A stretch of 64,000 bases of DNA. It comes from Adhaeretor mobilis (GTDB lineage Bacteria > Planctomycetota > Planctomycetia > Pirellulales > Lacipirellulaceae). The notes beneath the pieces are model-generated. The model was not told the DNA's origin, did no database searches, and saw only the letters and a program-made list of their open reading frames with translations. Both the position numbers and the translations under genes were made by a program. Within the stretch, counting starts at the first letter, position 1. Every line of letters begins with the position of its first letter. The stretch spans positions 2,171,501 through 2,235,500 of the forward strand of contig NZ_CP036263.1 of the NCBI RefSeq assembly GCF_007741515.1, given 5' to 3'. Below, piece by piece: positions 8,708 to 18,370 of the stretch.

Positions 8708-9829
8708 ATGCCTGTACTCATAGGTAGCGTTGGATTTTTGGAAGGCCGTTTTTCTTCCGAACGAAAATCACCGACCGGTAACTCTCGCACGGGCCTCGGT
8801 GGTCCCTATTCTGATGGTCGCAGTGCTTTTACACTGGTCGAGCTTCTTGTAGTGATCGCAATTATCGGCGTTCTGGTTGGGCTATTACTACCTGCCGTTC
8901 AAGCTGCCAGAGAAGCGGCGCGACGGGCACAGTGTATTAGCCAGATCAAGCAAATTGGTTTGGCAATGCTCAATTATGAGAGCGCACTCGGGAACTTCCC
9001 CGAGGGCAATCACAATGACAGGGACCTTGAGTGCGACTTAACGGCAGGTACCTTTTCTGGCTTTGGGAACCGCTGCACCAACAGCGCTCCGTGGACAGTT
9101 TCGATATTGCCGTACATCGAGCAGCAAACTCTCTTCGACCAGTTCGACCTTGATCTCCCCATTCCCTATCTCTACAGCGAATGTTCTGGAAATCAAGCTT
9201 ACAATCTACCGTTCATGAAGACTCCTCTGGGTGTCTGGCAATGTCCAAGCGATATGATCGCCACTCCGGGCACACTCTACTCTTGTTATAATGCTTGTAC
9301 CGGGGGGGGCGATTGGACTTTGGCCAATCCCGATCCTGAATTTGCCTATGCATGTAAGAGCTTTACGGGGACGCCGGAGTACCTAGTCTTTAACAATGGT
9401 ATTTCTGGCTACAACTCAAAGACCGAGTTCCGGAACATTCAGGATGGTGCGTCGAACACGATACTCATCGGTGAAAACCGGATGCACTTTCAAATGGGCT
9501 CGCACGGTGGTGGCAATCCTGAACAGTACACGGGGTGGTCCTCATCTTGGGACGTTTCGAGCGGGTTTGCTGTCACGCATACTGGTTCAGCAGCCTCCCG
9601 TCCCATTAATTTCACGGTAGTCACTGGTAACGAACCAGTAACGGGAAGCGCCTCGCAGCCGTGGTATAGCCCCGGCGAGCGCGCGACTCAGTTTAGTAGC
9701 CACCATCCAGGGGGAGCGCATTTTTGTCTCGCCGACGGATCAGCCAGGTTTATTTCAGAGGACATCGATGATTTAGCATACTGGTCCTACGGCCGCATGG
9801 CAGATGGTCAAGTGACAGGAGGAAACTAA
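8708..9829 (+). CDS. DUF1559 pilin-like protein with H-X9-DG tail
   Basis: This 373-aa protein belongs to the large planctomycete DUF1559 family. A 40-residue leader precedes a type IV prepilin-like segment (FTLVELLVVIAIIGVLVG, around residues 41-58), then AAREAARRAQC and the NLK-like block QIKQIGLAMLNYES. The C-terminus carries the family motif HHPGGAHFCLADGSARF. The protein is exported and anchored by the N-terminal helix. Its function is not established; such genes are frequently next to carbohydrate-active enzymes and small lipoproteins, as here. GAAGGA lies before the ATG. Confidence 0.9.
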   Translation: MPVLIGSVGFLEGRFSSERKSPTGNSRTGLGGPYSDGRSAFTLVELLVVIAIIGVLVGLLLPAVQAAREAARRAQCISQIKQIGLAMLNYESALGNFPEGNHNDRDLECDLTAGTFSGFGNRCTNSAPWTVSILPYIEQQTLFDQFDLDLPIPYLYSECSGNQAYNLPFMKTPLGVWQCPSDMIATPGTLYSCYNACTGGGDWTLANPDPEFAYACKSFTGTPEYLVFNNGISGYNSKTEFRNIQDGASNTILIGENRMHFQMGSHGGGNPEQYTGWSSSWDVSSGFAVTHTGSAASRPINFTVVTGNEPVTGSASQPWYSPGERATQFSSHHPGGAHFCLADGSARFISEDIDDLAYWSYGRMADGQVTGGN

Positions 9830-9830
9830 C

Positions 9831-10241
9831 GTGATGCGAAAGATATCTCTGGCAGCTGTATTGGCCGTATTGCTCTCCACACTCGGTTGCGGAGGCGATG
9901 GGCTCGATCGACACGATTTGAGCGGCATGGTGACATTTAAGGGCGCTCCCGTGCCAGCTGGGTCGATCTCGTTTCGCCCCGACCAATCCAAAGGTGGTAG
10001 CGGACCGACCGGATACGCAAAAATTGAAGACGGAGAATTTAGCACCTACGGTACCGGCAAGGGCGCAATGACAGGCCCAGTGAAGGTAATGATTGAGGGC
10101 GCTGTGTCCAAGAAGCCGATGTCCGCGAGGCTATTCCCAATCTATAAGACTGATATCGAAGTCTCTGGTGACAAGACCGAGTTTGACTTCGAAGTTCCCG
10201 AGCAGGCTGCTCGAGTTAAACAGAAGCAAAGGAAGCGCTGA
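9831..10241 (+). CDS. Small exported lipoprotein-like protein paired with DUF1559 gene
   Basis: This 136-aa protein has a hydrophobic leader ending TLGCGG, a likely lipoprotein attachment Cys with an imperfect lipobox. The body (LSGMVTFKGAPVPAGSISF) resembles the short carboxypeptidase-regulatory-like beta-sandwich proteins that follow DUF1559 genes in planctomycetes. AGGAGG lies 8 nt before a GTG at 9831 and 11 nt before an ATG at 9834; either may start translation. It starts 1 bp after the DUF1559 stop codon. Function unknown. Confidence 0.8.
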   Translation: MMRKISLAAVLAVLLSTLGCGGDGLDRHDLSGMVTFKGAPVPAGSISFRPDQSKGGSGPTGYAKIEDGEFSTYGTGKGAMTGPVKVMIEGAVSKKPMSARLFPIYKTDIEVSGDKTEFDFEVPEQAARVKQKQRKR

Positions 10242-10330
10242 GTGGACTAGTGGAGTTGTTCGCTCAACTCCTGACTTACAGCTTTCCAACGGCTGAGTTT
10301 CTCAACATGGCAATTTGCAACGGAACAGAT

Positions 10331-13300
10331 ATGAGCATGTTTTACCGAAAATTCGTGAGCGTTCTTTCGCTTGCGGCAGTGGCAGTTCTCAACGCCCAAG
10401 TTCAAGCCCAGTCGCCGAATGTCATCGTTATCGTTGCCGACGATGCAGGCTACTCCGACTGGGGTTTTATGGACGGTGTGGACGGGAGCAATCCGACCCC
10501 TACGCCCGTCCCGACTCCCAATCTCGATGCACTGGCTAATCGTGGGGTGAAATTCTCCCGCGCTTATGTCGCGCAGTCCTGCCAACCGACACGAGCAGCG
10601 CTCGTAACTGGTGGCTATCAAAATCGCATTGGCAATGAGGTTGTCGGCAACAATGACTTCGGCTTGCCAGCTAGTGCAACGACGGTCTGGGATCGTATGA
10701 AGTCGCAAGGTTATGCAACCGGCGCCGTTGGGAAATGGCATCTTGGCAGCATCGATGGCCCGCAAGGAAACCGCCCCCAAACGCAAGGTGTTGACGAGTT
10801 CTACGGCATCTGGCACGGTTCGAGGCAATACAACGTCGGCAACACGAACTTGCCGCAGACGCAATTATTACGAGAAGCCATTGTGCCGACCAGTGGACCT
10901 GTTACTGATACTGTCGTGGAAGGAGCTCATAGCGGCGAATTCATCACCAATACGTTTGGTCAGTACGGTGTGGACTTCATCGCGAATCACGCCAACGGCG
11001 CAAATCCGTTTTTCCTTTACCAATCGTTTACCGCGCCGCACACACCACTCGTGAACGGACCCGATTTCAACGACCCAAGACTAGCGGGACTGTCCGGCCT
11101 GCGTAAACAGTATGCATCGAACATGCTGACGATGGATGCCGAGATTGGTCGCATGCTCGACCGACTCGAAGATCCTAACAACGATGGCAACACCTCGGAC
11201 AGCATCACTGACAACACGCTTATTGTATTCGTGAACGACAACGGCGGTGCCGAGGCAGGATCATCATCTCCCAACGGAGCGGACAACGGAATCCTCAGGG
11301 CCGGCAAGGGCACGCCGTACGAAGGGGGCATCCGTGTACCTATGATTGTTGCCGGCGCAGGCGTGAATGCATCCGTTCACGGCACGACCTATGACAAAGC
11401 CGTTCACGGGGTTGATATTCTTCCCACAGCGTTTGCAGCGGCGGGTGGGACGTTAGGCTCAGGAGACACCGGCATAGATGGTGTCAACTTATTGCCCCAC
11501 ATTAACGGCACAAACACAGCCAACCCTCACGAAGTTCTCGTCAACCGGCATCGCAAGCAATTCACCGTGGTCAAGGGAGATTGGCGGCTCGTCAACTCAG
11601 GAGGCAGCTCGACGAACGGCCACCAACTGTTCAACATCGCGACAGACCCAAGTCAAACCACGAACGTAAGAGGTGCGAATCAATCGATGGCTGCTGAGTT
11701 AACGCGAGATCTAACGGCTCATGAAGCCGTTTTCGACAAGCAACGCTATGCCATTCTGGGCAACACTGAGGAAGCGACAATCAATACGTTCGATCACTTC
11801 ACCTTCAGACCCAGTGCTCCCGCACCAGGAGGCACGGCTACCATCATCCAAGGCGCAATAGGTAATGGCGACTTCGAATCTAGTGAACCAGCCAGCGGCG
11901 ACCAGAACTGGTCGGCCACTCCCAACTGGTACCGTTTAGATGGGAGCGAAACGGGAAACAACTTTACAACGGAAACAGGAAGCGGTGGAAGCTCCCAGCC
12001 CGGCTCGAGAGTTGCCTACAATCGGGGTGGCGCCGTCAACATCAATGACACCGGTTACACCGTGACGACTGCCGGCCAAACTTTTGATCTCAGTCTCGAT
12101 CTGAGCCGCTTTGGCGGAGGCAGCGACTACAACGGGGACGAGCAATTTCGCGGATTCCTGTTCACATCATCTGAGGCCGTGAACGGCAATACCGTCACTG
12201 GTGACATTACTGAATTGGGCAATATCTTGATCGACAACCCTCAGCCAAACGACTTTTGGAAGAGTTTCTCAGAGACCGCCTTTTACACAGCTACTGCAGC
12301 AGATGTTGGCAAGACCCTCTACTTCGGCTTTGAATTGGTGAACCCAACGGGACCTGCTGTAGAACCGCGTGTCGATGTGATTGAGCTCACGACGGTCGGT
12401 GGTGGCTCCGGCGGCTCTTCGACAACGGATTGGTCGGACAACGGAGCGTGGTTTGAAGGCGGTACCAACAATGTTGAAACCATGTTCAACTCCGATGCGT
12501 TCGCTGGGGCCGTGCTCGAATTCCCAACGACGAACACGTTCAGCTACATTTCAAACAATGACATGGTTCGAGAAACAGGCTTGGAGTACATGCTGAACAA
12601 AGTCGTACTTAGCGGAGCGTTTAACGGCACACAGGATCAGTCTGCCACGATTCAAGGGAACGCCGTGCTGTTCACCAATAATCTTCAGGGTGTCGGTCCA
12701 CAGATCGCTGTGGAGGCAACCAACAGTGGCAGCTCAAACTATAGCTACGTGATTGATCTCGACGTCATCATCTACCACGACCTGACGATTACCGGCGACG
12801 GTGATACGACGCTAACGATCAACGGGGAAGTTAGCAACTACTTCGAACCACGTAGCCTTACCAAGAGTGGTACCAGTACGGTCGTCCTCACTGCCGACAA
12901 CTCTTACGAGGGTGACACGACCATTGAGGCAGGTACGCTGAGCATCACGAACGCATATTTGGAAGACAGTGCAGACGTTTATCTTGCGACTGGTGCCATC
13001 CTCGACTTGGATTTTGACGGTATCGATACCATCGACTCGCTCTATATCGATGGCATCTCTCAAGCGACTGGGACTTGGGGAACGATCGGTTCGGGGGCCA
13101 CGCATGAGAGCAACCTCTTCACCGGCTCTGGGTTACTTTCCGTTTCGACACTTGCGGCTCTCTCCGGCGACTTCGACAACGACGGCGATGTCGACGGTGC
13201 CGACTTCTTGAAGTTCCAGCGCGACGATGGCTCGGCCAGCGGCCTCGTTGCTTTCCAAGATAACTACGGCAGCACCTCGGTAACAGCAAGCTCAGGTGCG

Positions 13301-13369
13301 GTACCAGAGCCAGCGGGACTCATCATGATTTCGATCGCGCTAGCACTGGCGATATTGAATCGCCGCTAA
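10331..13369 (+). CDS. Multidomain PEP-CTERM sulfatase (sulfatase, GNGDFE domain, PATR, dockerin-like)
   Basis: This 1012-aa cell-surface sulfatase starts at ATG 10331; the frame is open to 10250 but that lacks a leader. A signal peptide ends near VQAQ. The sulfatase domain covers about residues 28-490, with the metal motif VADDAGYSD and Cys84 in SCQPTRAALVTGGY (C-x-P-T-R rather than C-x-P-S-R). Then come a 190-residue module beginning TIIQGAIGNGDFE, an autotransporter-associated beta repeat (LTADNSYEGDTTIEAGTLSI), a dockerin-like EF-hand (GDFDNDGDVDGADFLKFQR) and the PEP-CTERM tail VPEPAGLIMIS...NRR. Exosortase sorting is predicted, but no exosortase gene lies in this window. It is a paralogue of the next gene. 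Confidence 0.92.
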   Translation: MSMFYRKFVSVLSLAAVAVLNAQVQAQSPNVIVIVADDAGYSDWGFMDGVDGSNPTPTPVPTPNLDALANRGVKFSRAYVAQSCQPTRAALVTGGYQNRIGNEVVGNNDFGLPASATTVWDRMKSQGYATGAVGKWHLGSIDGPQGNRPQTQGVDEFYGIWHGSRQYNVGNTNLPQTQLLREAIVPTSGPVTDTVVEGAHSGEFITNTFGQYGVDFIANHANGANPFFLYQSFTAPHTPLVNGPDFNDPRLAGLSGLRKQYASNMLTMDAEIGRMLDRLEDPNNDGNTSDSITDNTLIVFVNDNGGAEAGSSSPNGADNGILRAGKGTPYEGGIRVPMIVAGAGVNASVHGTTYDKAVHGVDILPTAFAAAGGTLGSGDTGIDGVNLLPHINGTNTANPHEVLVNRHRKQFTVVKGDWRLVNSGGSSTNGHQLFNIATDPSQTTNVRGANQSMAAELTRDLTAHEAVFDKQRYAILGNTEEATINTFDHFTFRPSAPAPGGTATIIQGAIGNGDFESSEPASGDQNWSATPNWYRLDGSETGNNFTTETGSGGSSQPGSRVAYNRGGAVNINDTGYTVTTAGQTFDLSLDLSRFGGGSDYNGDEQFRGFLFTSSEAVNGNTVTGDITELGNILIDNPQPNDFWKSFSETAFYTATAADVGKTLYFGFELVNPTGPAVEPRVDVIELTTVGGGSGGSSTTDWSDNGAWFEGGTNNVETMFNSDAFAGAVLEFPTTNTFSYISNNDMVRETGLEYMLNKVVLSGAFNGTQDQSATIQGNAVLFTNNLQGVGPQIAVEATNSGSSNYSYVIDLDVIIYHDLTITGDGDTTLTINGEVSNYFEPRSLTKSGTSTVVLTADNSYEGDTTIEAGTLSITNAYLEDSADVYLATGAILDLDFDGIDTIDSLYIDGISQATGTWGTIGSGATHESNLFTGSGLLSVSTLAALSGDFDNDGDVDGADFLKFQRDDGSASGLVAFQDNYGSTSVTASSGAVPEPAGLIMISIALALAILNRR

Positions 13370-13467
13370 GAGGACTTGCTCGCGCTGCCCGGCGAGCCCA
13401 GGAACTCAACGGCAATCCAACTCCGGCTGCCCCCGCGCAAACTCCTAGGACAAGTATCGGCAGAGCT

Positions 13468-16107
13468 ATGAATAGAATTTTACGTATCCTGGCCGCCTGC
13501 CCTGCAATTTTTTTGATTCAAGGTTCGGTGGCTGTCGATGCGCATGCTCAGCAAGCGCCGAACGTCATCGTCATTATCTCTGACGATGCTGGCTATGCCG
13601 ACTTTGGTTTCATGAATGGTTTGAGCGGATCGAGTTCGGTGGTTCCGACGCCGAATCTCGACGCATTGGCCAACCGTGGTGTTACCTTCTCCAGGGCCTA
13701 TGTTGCTGCCAACTGCCAGCCAACGCGCGCAGCGCTGGTCACCGGTGGCTACCAGCAGCGAATCGGCAATGAAAGCGTTGGCAATAATCTCTTCCTTCCC
13801 GTCGACGACCCCAGCATCGCACAAACAGGATTCGAAGGCGTCCCTGTGGAAACGGAAACGATCTGGGACCGGATGAAGAGCCAAGGCTACACAACCGGCG
13901 CAGTCGGCAAGTGGCACCTCGGGCAGCACGCGAACTCCAGCGATGGCCAAGTGCTGGGCAACCGTCCTGAAAACCAGGGGGTCGATGAATTCTATGGCCA
14001 CTGGCACGGGTCTCGGGATTACACCGTGGGAAGCTACAACCTCAATCAGATCAACAATCCGACGAGCGGACTGCAGACACGCTACTTACGCGAGACCGTC
14101 GTTGATCCTCAGGGCAATGTTACCGACACGGTCGTCGAAGGCGTTCACTCGGGTGAGTACATCACCAACACGTTCGGTGACTACGGTGTCAACTTCATCA
14201 AGAACCATCACGACGACTCGAACCCATTCTTCCTGTATCAATCGTTTACCGCTCCTCATGAGCCTTGGGACGAAGCGTCACCGGCAGAAAGCAACCCTGT
14301 TTTCCTAGCAGCGATCGCAGACAAGAACCTGAGTGACACACGCAAACGAGTCGCAGGCATGATGTATACGATGGACCAAGAGATCGGCCGCATGATGGAA
14401 GCTCTGGAAGACCCCGACGGCGATGGAAATACGAGCGACAGCATTGCCGACAACACGATGGTTGTATTTCTCAATGATAATGGCGGGATTAACAGGAACC
14501 CAAAAGGTACAGATAACGGGGCGTTGAACCGTTGGAAAGGCTCCCCACTTGAGGGTGGCATTCGGGTGCCAATGATCATCGCTGGTGCGGGCATCGATCC
14601 CTCCAAAGCAAATACTGTTTACGATAAACCAGTGCATGGAATTGACGTGCTACCTACCGCCTTTTCGTTGGCAGGAGGACAGTTTGCGCCCGACGAGGAC
14701 AAGATCGACGGAATCAGTCTTTTGCCGTTCATCAATGGCACGGATACTTCCAATCCCCACGACGTACTTGTCCACCGCTGGCGAGGCAATTTTGCAGTGA
14801 TCAAGGGAGATTGGAAACTTGTGAATCGAAGAAACGACGACTCCTCGCCCACCCATTACGAGCTCTACAACGTCTCCACCGATGTTGGTGAATCGAACGA
14901 TGTCATCGGTAGCTCAGCCCATGCTGCCTTGGTCGCTGAACTGAAGCGAGAGCTTACCAAGCATGAAGCCTTCTTTGACAAACCGCGCTACGCGATCCTC
15001 TCCAACAGTGTCGAGTCGCAGCCGATCAATCTCTTTGACCATTTCGTCTGGCGACCCGGCGCTACGACAAATCCTGATTGGTCGGGTGGGCCGCTGACCT
15101 ATGTTCAAGGCCCGGCGAATGGCAAGAAGGACGACTACTATGTTGGCGACAACAATTGGTATGAGGCAGGTACGACCAACGAAGAGTTCCTCCTAGCCAC
15201 GGATGCATTTGCAGGTGCGATCCTGGAATTCCCCACGGCTGATGTCAACTACACTTCAAATAACGACCTGCTTCGCCAGACGGGAATGGAATTCATGCTC
15301 AATAAGATCATTCTTAGCAAGGACTTCAACAATGCCGCCGACCGCTCTGCAACGATCCAAGGAAACAAGCTGCTGTTTACGAAAGACCTCGACCAAGTGG
15401 GCCCACAGATCGCTATCGAAGCGAACAGCATCGGAAGTGGCAAATTCTCTTACGACATTGATCTCGACGTGATTATGTATCACGACCTTACAATCACCGG
15501 CGATGGCGACACCACGCTCACGATCAATGGCGAGGTAGGCGAATACTTCGAGCACCGCAGCCTCACAAAGAGCGGCAACAGCACAGCTGTTCTGACTGCG
15601 GACAACTCCTACGAGGGTGACACTCGAGTCGAGGCCGGCACGCTAAGCATCACCAATGCTTACTTGACAGATGCTTCGGACGTGTACCTGACAACCGGCG
15701 CGAATTTCAATCTGGATTTTACCGACATCGATACGATTGACTCCCTCTTCATTGACGGCACATCTCAGGCAGTCGGTACCTGGGGGGCAATCGGTTCGGG
15801 TGCCAACAACGAAACAGCCCTGATCACGGGAACCGGCATGTTGTCGGTATCCACCTTGGCCGCTCTCTCGGGTGACTTCGACAACGATGGGGATGTCGAC
15901 GGCGCCGACTTTCTGAAGTTCCAGCGCGAGGACGGTTCTGCCAACGGCTTAGCAGCTTTTCAGGCCAACTACGGAGATCACGCCTCCACGACGGCAAGCT
16001 CAGTGCCGGAACCTGCCGGACTAGCGATTCTATTGAGTGCGATTGTTGCCCTCATGGGAGTAAGAGCGGACCTAAAACTGGCTAAAATAAGCGGTCTAAA
16101 TCGTTGA
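13468..16107 (+). CDS. Multidomain PEP-CTERM sulfatase, paralogue lacking the GNGDFE module
   Basis: This 879-aa protein has the same order of parts as its upstream neighbour: signal peptide (to about AHAQ), sulfatase domain with ISDDAGYAD and Cys83 in NCQPTRAALVTGGY, autotransporter-type beta repeat (TADNSYEGDTRVEAGTLSI), dockerin-like GDFDNDGDVDGADFLKFQR and a VPEPAG PEP-CTERM anchor. It lacks the 190-residue GNGDFE module present in the neighbour. The PEP-CTERM helix is followed by an unusually long tail (about 15 residues to KISGLNR). Tandem duplication is the simplest origin. The stop codon overlaps the -35 box of the next promoter. Confidence 0.92.
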   Translation: MNRILRILAACPAIFLIQGSVAVDAHAQQAPNVIVIISDDAGYADFGFMNGLSGSSSVVPTPNLDALANRGVTFSRAYVAANCQPTRAALVTGGYQQRIGNESVGNNLFLPVDDPSIAQTGFEGVPVETETIWDRMKSQGYTTGAVGKWHLGQHANSSDGQVLGNRPENQGVDEFYGHWHGSRDYTVGSYNLNQINNPTSGLQTRYLRETVVDPQGNVTDTVVEGVHSGEYITNTFGDYGVNFIKNHHDDSNPFFLYQSFTAPHEPWDEASPAESNPVFLAAIADKNLSDTRKRVAGMMYTMDQEIGRMMEALEDPDGDGNTSDSIADNTMVVFLNDNGGINRNPKGTDNGALNRWKGSPLEGGIRVPMIIAGAGIDPSKANTVYDKPVHGIDVLPTAFSLAGGQFAPDEDKIDGISLLPFINGTDTSNPHDVLVHRWRGNFAVIKGDWKLVNRRNDDSSPTHYELYNVSTDVGESNDVIGSSAHAALVAELKRELTKHEAFFDKPRYAILSNSVESQPINLFDHFVWRPGATTNPDWSGGPLTYVQGPANGKKDDYYVGDNNWYEAGTTNEEFLLATDAFAGAILEFPTADVNYTSNNDLLRQTGMEFMLNKIILSKDFNNAADRSATIQGNKLLFTKDLDQVGPQIAIEANSIGSGKFSYDIDLDVIMYHDLTITGDGDTTLTINGEVGEYFEHRSLTKSGNSTAVLTADNSYEGDTRVEAGTLSITNAYLTDASDVYLTTGANFNLDFTDIDTIDSLFIDGTSQAVGTWGAIGSGANNETALITGTGMLSVSTLAALSGDFDNDGDVDGADFLKFQREDGSANGLAAFQANYGDHASTTASSVPEPAGLAILLSAIVALMGVRADLKLAKISGLNR

Positions 16108-16135
16108 CAACAGAAGTAACGACCGGTATACTGGT
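16104..16135 (+). promoter_or_regulatory. Sigma70 promoter with GntR operator before PEP-CTERM genes
   Basis: TTGACA (16104-16109) and TATACT (16127-16132) are 17 bp apart. The -10 lies within ACCGGTATACTGGT (16122-16135), the best of the three dyads. A degenerate second copy (AGCGGTATCCGGT) follows about 10 bp downstream. The -35 overlaps the stop codon of the upstream sulfatase. It should drive the gene at 16361, and the layout matches the promoter at 7671. Confidence 0.65.
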
Positions 16136-16360
16136 GACTGGTAGCGGTATCCGGTTTCGTGCACTGCAGGATTTATCGAGCGTGCCTGAAACGGGTACTT
16201 TCCGGTGCCAAGTTTCACTCATCAAAAAAACTATTCCCAGGGTTTCCCCCTTCAGTTCGCACCTGGATTCCAGGAGGTTTTCGGCGGCAAGACGTAGAAG
16301 ATTCTCTATTCGATAACTCTCTTTAGATACTAACCCACTAGTCACAGGAGCTGAGGTCCA

Positions 16361-17263
16361 ATGAAGTTCATCACTAGCAGCATCCCCGCAGTAGCGGCAT
16401 TCTTTCTCCTTCTGCCCATCTCTGCAGAGGCCCAGACCACGATCATTGGCGGCTCGATCGGAAACGGGGACTTCGAAGCCAGTGAGAGCCCGAGCGACCC
16501 CGACGCCGTCACGGGGCCAATCTCCTTTGAGAATACCACGAACTGGTTTCATGCAAACAATACGGGTCCCAACGAGACTATCAACTTTACCAACGACAGT
16601 CAGACGGGTGGCAGTTCGCAGGCGAATTCTAGGGCTGGCATGCCCTTCCAGGGTCGATTCCAGATCAATGATACTCCTTACACGATCGGCGGAGCAGACG
16701 AAGTATTTAATGTGAGTTACGATTTTGGTGCCGGTGGAGGCCCCTCAAATTGGACCGGTGATGAAGTGATGAGGATTTTCCTATTCACATCCACAGCAGC
16801 TGTGGATGGCGACACGACCGTCAACGATATCACTGAAATTGGTGGAGACAATTACGACATCGGCCGCGCTAACGGGGATCCTCAGTGGACAACCCGCTCG
16901 GCTCCCGCCTTCTATACCTCAACAGCCGGCGATATCGGTTCGACTGTCTACTTTGGGATGGAATTTCAAGACCCGATAAGCACAAACCTACTCTTTCCTC
17001 GCATTGATGTAATCAACCTCACTGTTGGCGGAATGACTGGTACGCCTGGTGACCTCGACGACGATGGCGACGTAGACGGAGCCGACTTTCTTGAGTTCCA
17101 ACGCACCGACGGCTCGGCAGCTGGGCTAACCGCTTTTCAAGATAATTACGGTACAGTCCCCGCACTGGCATCAGTCAGCGCTGTACCCGAGCCAAGCAGT
17201 CTCCTTTTGCTAGCACTCACGGCAACAACTGGGCTCACAACCCGCCAGAGATGCCGAGGCTAA
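16361..17263 (+). CDS. PEP-CTERM protein with GNGDFE module and dockerin-like segment
   Basis: This 300-aa protein consists of a signal peptide (to about AEAQ), the module starting TIIGGSIGNGDFEASE and ending FPRIDVINLTVGG, a dockerin-like segment (GDLDDDGDVDGADFLEFQR) and a PEP-CTERM tail (VPEPSSLLLLALT). The module is the same as that inserted in the first large sulfatase and makes up most of the next protein. It looks like a beta-sandwich carbohydrate-binding or adhesion domain, but no function can be assigned. AGGAG lies 11 nt before ATG. The regulated promoter at 16104 lies upstream. Confidence 0.88.
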   Translation: MKFITSSIPAVAAFFLLLPISAEAQTTIIGGSIGNGDFEASESPSDPDAVTGPISFENTTNWFHANNTGPNETINFTNDSQTGGSSQANSRAGMPFQGRFQINDTPYTIGGADEVFNVSYDFGAGGGPSNWTGDEVMRIFLFTSTAAVDGDTTVNDITEIGGDNYDIGRANGDPQWTTRSAPAFYTSTAGDIGSTVYFGMEFQDPISTNLLFPRIDVINLTVGGMTGTPGDLDDDGDVDGADFLEFQRTDGSAAGLTAFQDNYGTVPALASVSAVPEPSSLLLLALTATTGLTTRQRCRG

Positions 17264-17280
17264 CACGACTACGTAGAGCA

Positions 17281-17312
17281 GCGGTCCTGCCCTGGGGCAG
17301 CGGCAGGACCGC
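17281..17312 (+). other. Strong hairpin between two PEP-CTERM genes
   Basis: A perfect 11-bp stem (GCGGTCCTGCC with its complement) encloses a 10-nt loop. There is no downstream T-run, so it is more likely an RNA-processing or stability hairpin than a terminator. Confidence 0.5.
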
Positions 17313-17407
17313 AGCGGGTATAACAAAGAGACTTTAACAAGAAATCAACTGGGAAGACTCTCTTGTCTGGATGACTAATTTTTTCTTTTTTTGGGAGGTG
17401 AGTTCTA

Positions 17408-18142
17408 ATGAAAATCGGAATAACGACTCTTGCACTTAGCCTTGTGCTGTCACTCAGCACACATGCTCAGGCGGCAACCATTATTGGCGGTGCTGTCGGC
17501 AACGGTAACTTTAGCGCAGGTGGCGATGTCCCTGCGGGTGCTCAAACCTTTGATGAGACCGCTAACTGGTTCCATGCGAACAATACTGGCGCGAACGAAG
17601 GGACAAACTTTACGAACTCAAGCCAGATGGGCGGCAGCAATGACACGTCACCTGTTTCACGAGGTGGTCTACCTTTCAACGAGCGTGTGCAGATCAACGA
17701 CACTGCTTACACTATCACCTCGGCCGGCGAAGTATTTAGCCTGAGCTACGACTTTGGCGCTGGTGGTGGTCCAGCCTCGTGGGCGACAACTCCGCTTCCC
17801 GCCATGACGGCCTTTCTATTCGAATCTGCCGTGGCTGTTGATGGTGATACGGTTGAAGGCGACATGACCATTCTCCCGGGAAGCCTCGACAGTTACTCCA
17901 TCGATCGCGCCAACGACCCCCAATGGACCAGTCGCTCGACGGCTAACCTCTATACGTCCACAGCAGCAGACATTGGCAAGACCGTCTATTTCGGAATGGA
18001 ATTCCTAGGGGCGACCAACCTCTTTCCGCGCATCGACATTATTCAACTAGATGTAGAGGCGGGAAATATTCCTGAGCCCTCCACAGCATTGTTAGCTTTT
18101 TTGGGTCTGGGCCTTTGCGCAAACGGAAGACGTAAAAGCTAA
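17408..18142 (+). CDS. PEP-CTERM protein with GNGDFE-type module
   Basis: This 244-aa protein has a signal peptide (to about HAQA), the same module as the neighbouring protein (TIIGGAVGNGNFSAGG to LFPRIDIIQLDVEAG) and a PEP-CTERM tail (IPEPSTALLAFLGLG...RRKS). It has no dockerin-like part. NWFHANNTGANE and SYDFGAGGGP are nearly shared with the upstream paralogue. A strong Shine-Dalgarno (GGGAGGTGAG) precedes the ATG. Function is unknown. It probably sits on the cell surface or in the extracellular matrix with the sulfatases. Confidence 0.88.
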   Translation: MKIGITTLALSLVLSLSTHAQAATIIGGAVGNGNFSAGGDVPAGAQTFDETANWFHANNTGANEGTNFTNSSQMGGSNDTSPVSRGGLPFNERVQINDTAYTITSAGEVFSLSYDFGAGGGPASWATTPLPAMTAFLFESAVAVDGDTVEGDMTILPGSLDSYSIDRANDPQWTSRSTANLYTSTAADIGKTVYFGMEFLGATNLFPRIDIIQLDVEAGNIPEPSTALLAFLGLGLCANGRRKS

Positions 18143-18175
18143 GGCGCAGTCCGACAACTTATTGCAACCCCACTA

Positions 18176-18207
18176 GGTCGCCTCGCACTCAGCGAGGCGA
18201 CCTTTTT
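18176..18207 (+). terminator. Rho-independent terminator after the PEP-CTERM cluster
   Basis: A perfect 10-bp GC-rich stem (GGTCGCCTCG and its complement) with a 7-nt loop is followed directly by TTTTT. It ends the plus-strand cluster. Confidence 0.9.
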
Positions 18208-18370
18208 GCTTGTTTGGAACCAATCATCCAAGGCCATTGACACACCCAGCTTCATAGAAGATTCGCACATTAGTTTTAGGGGATGCCTTTGCTGGTAGGT
18301 CCGCCCCCAACTCCCTAGCAGCGTAGCTGCGGAGTAGTAGGCGACGGGCGCGGCCTACGCGACCGCCTCA

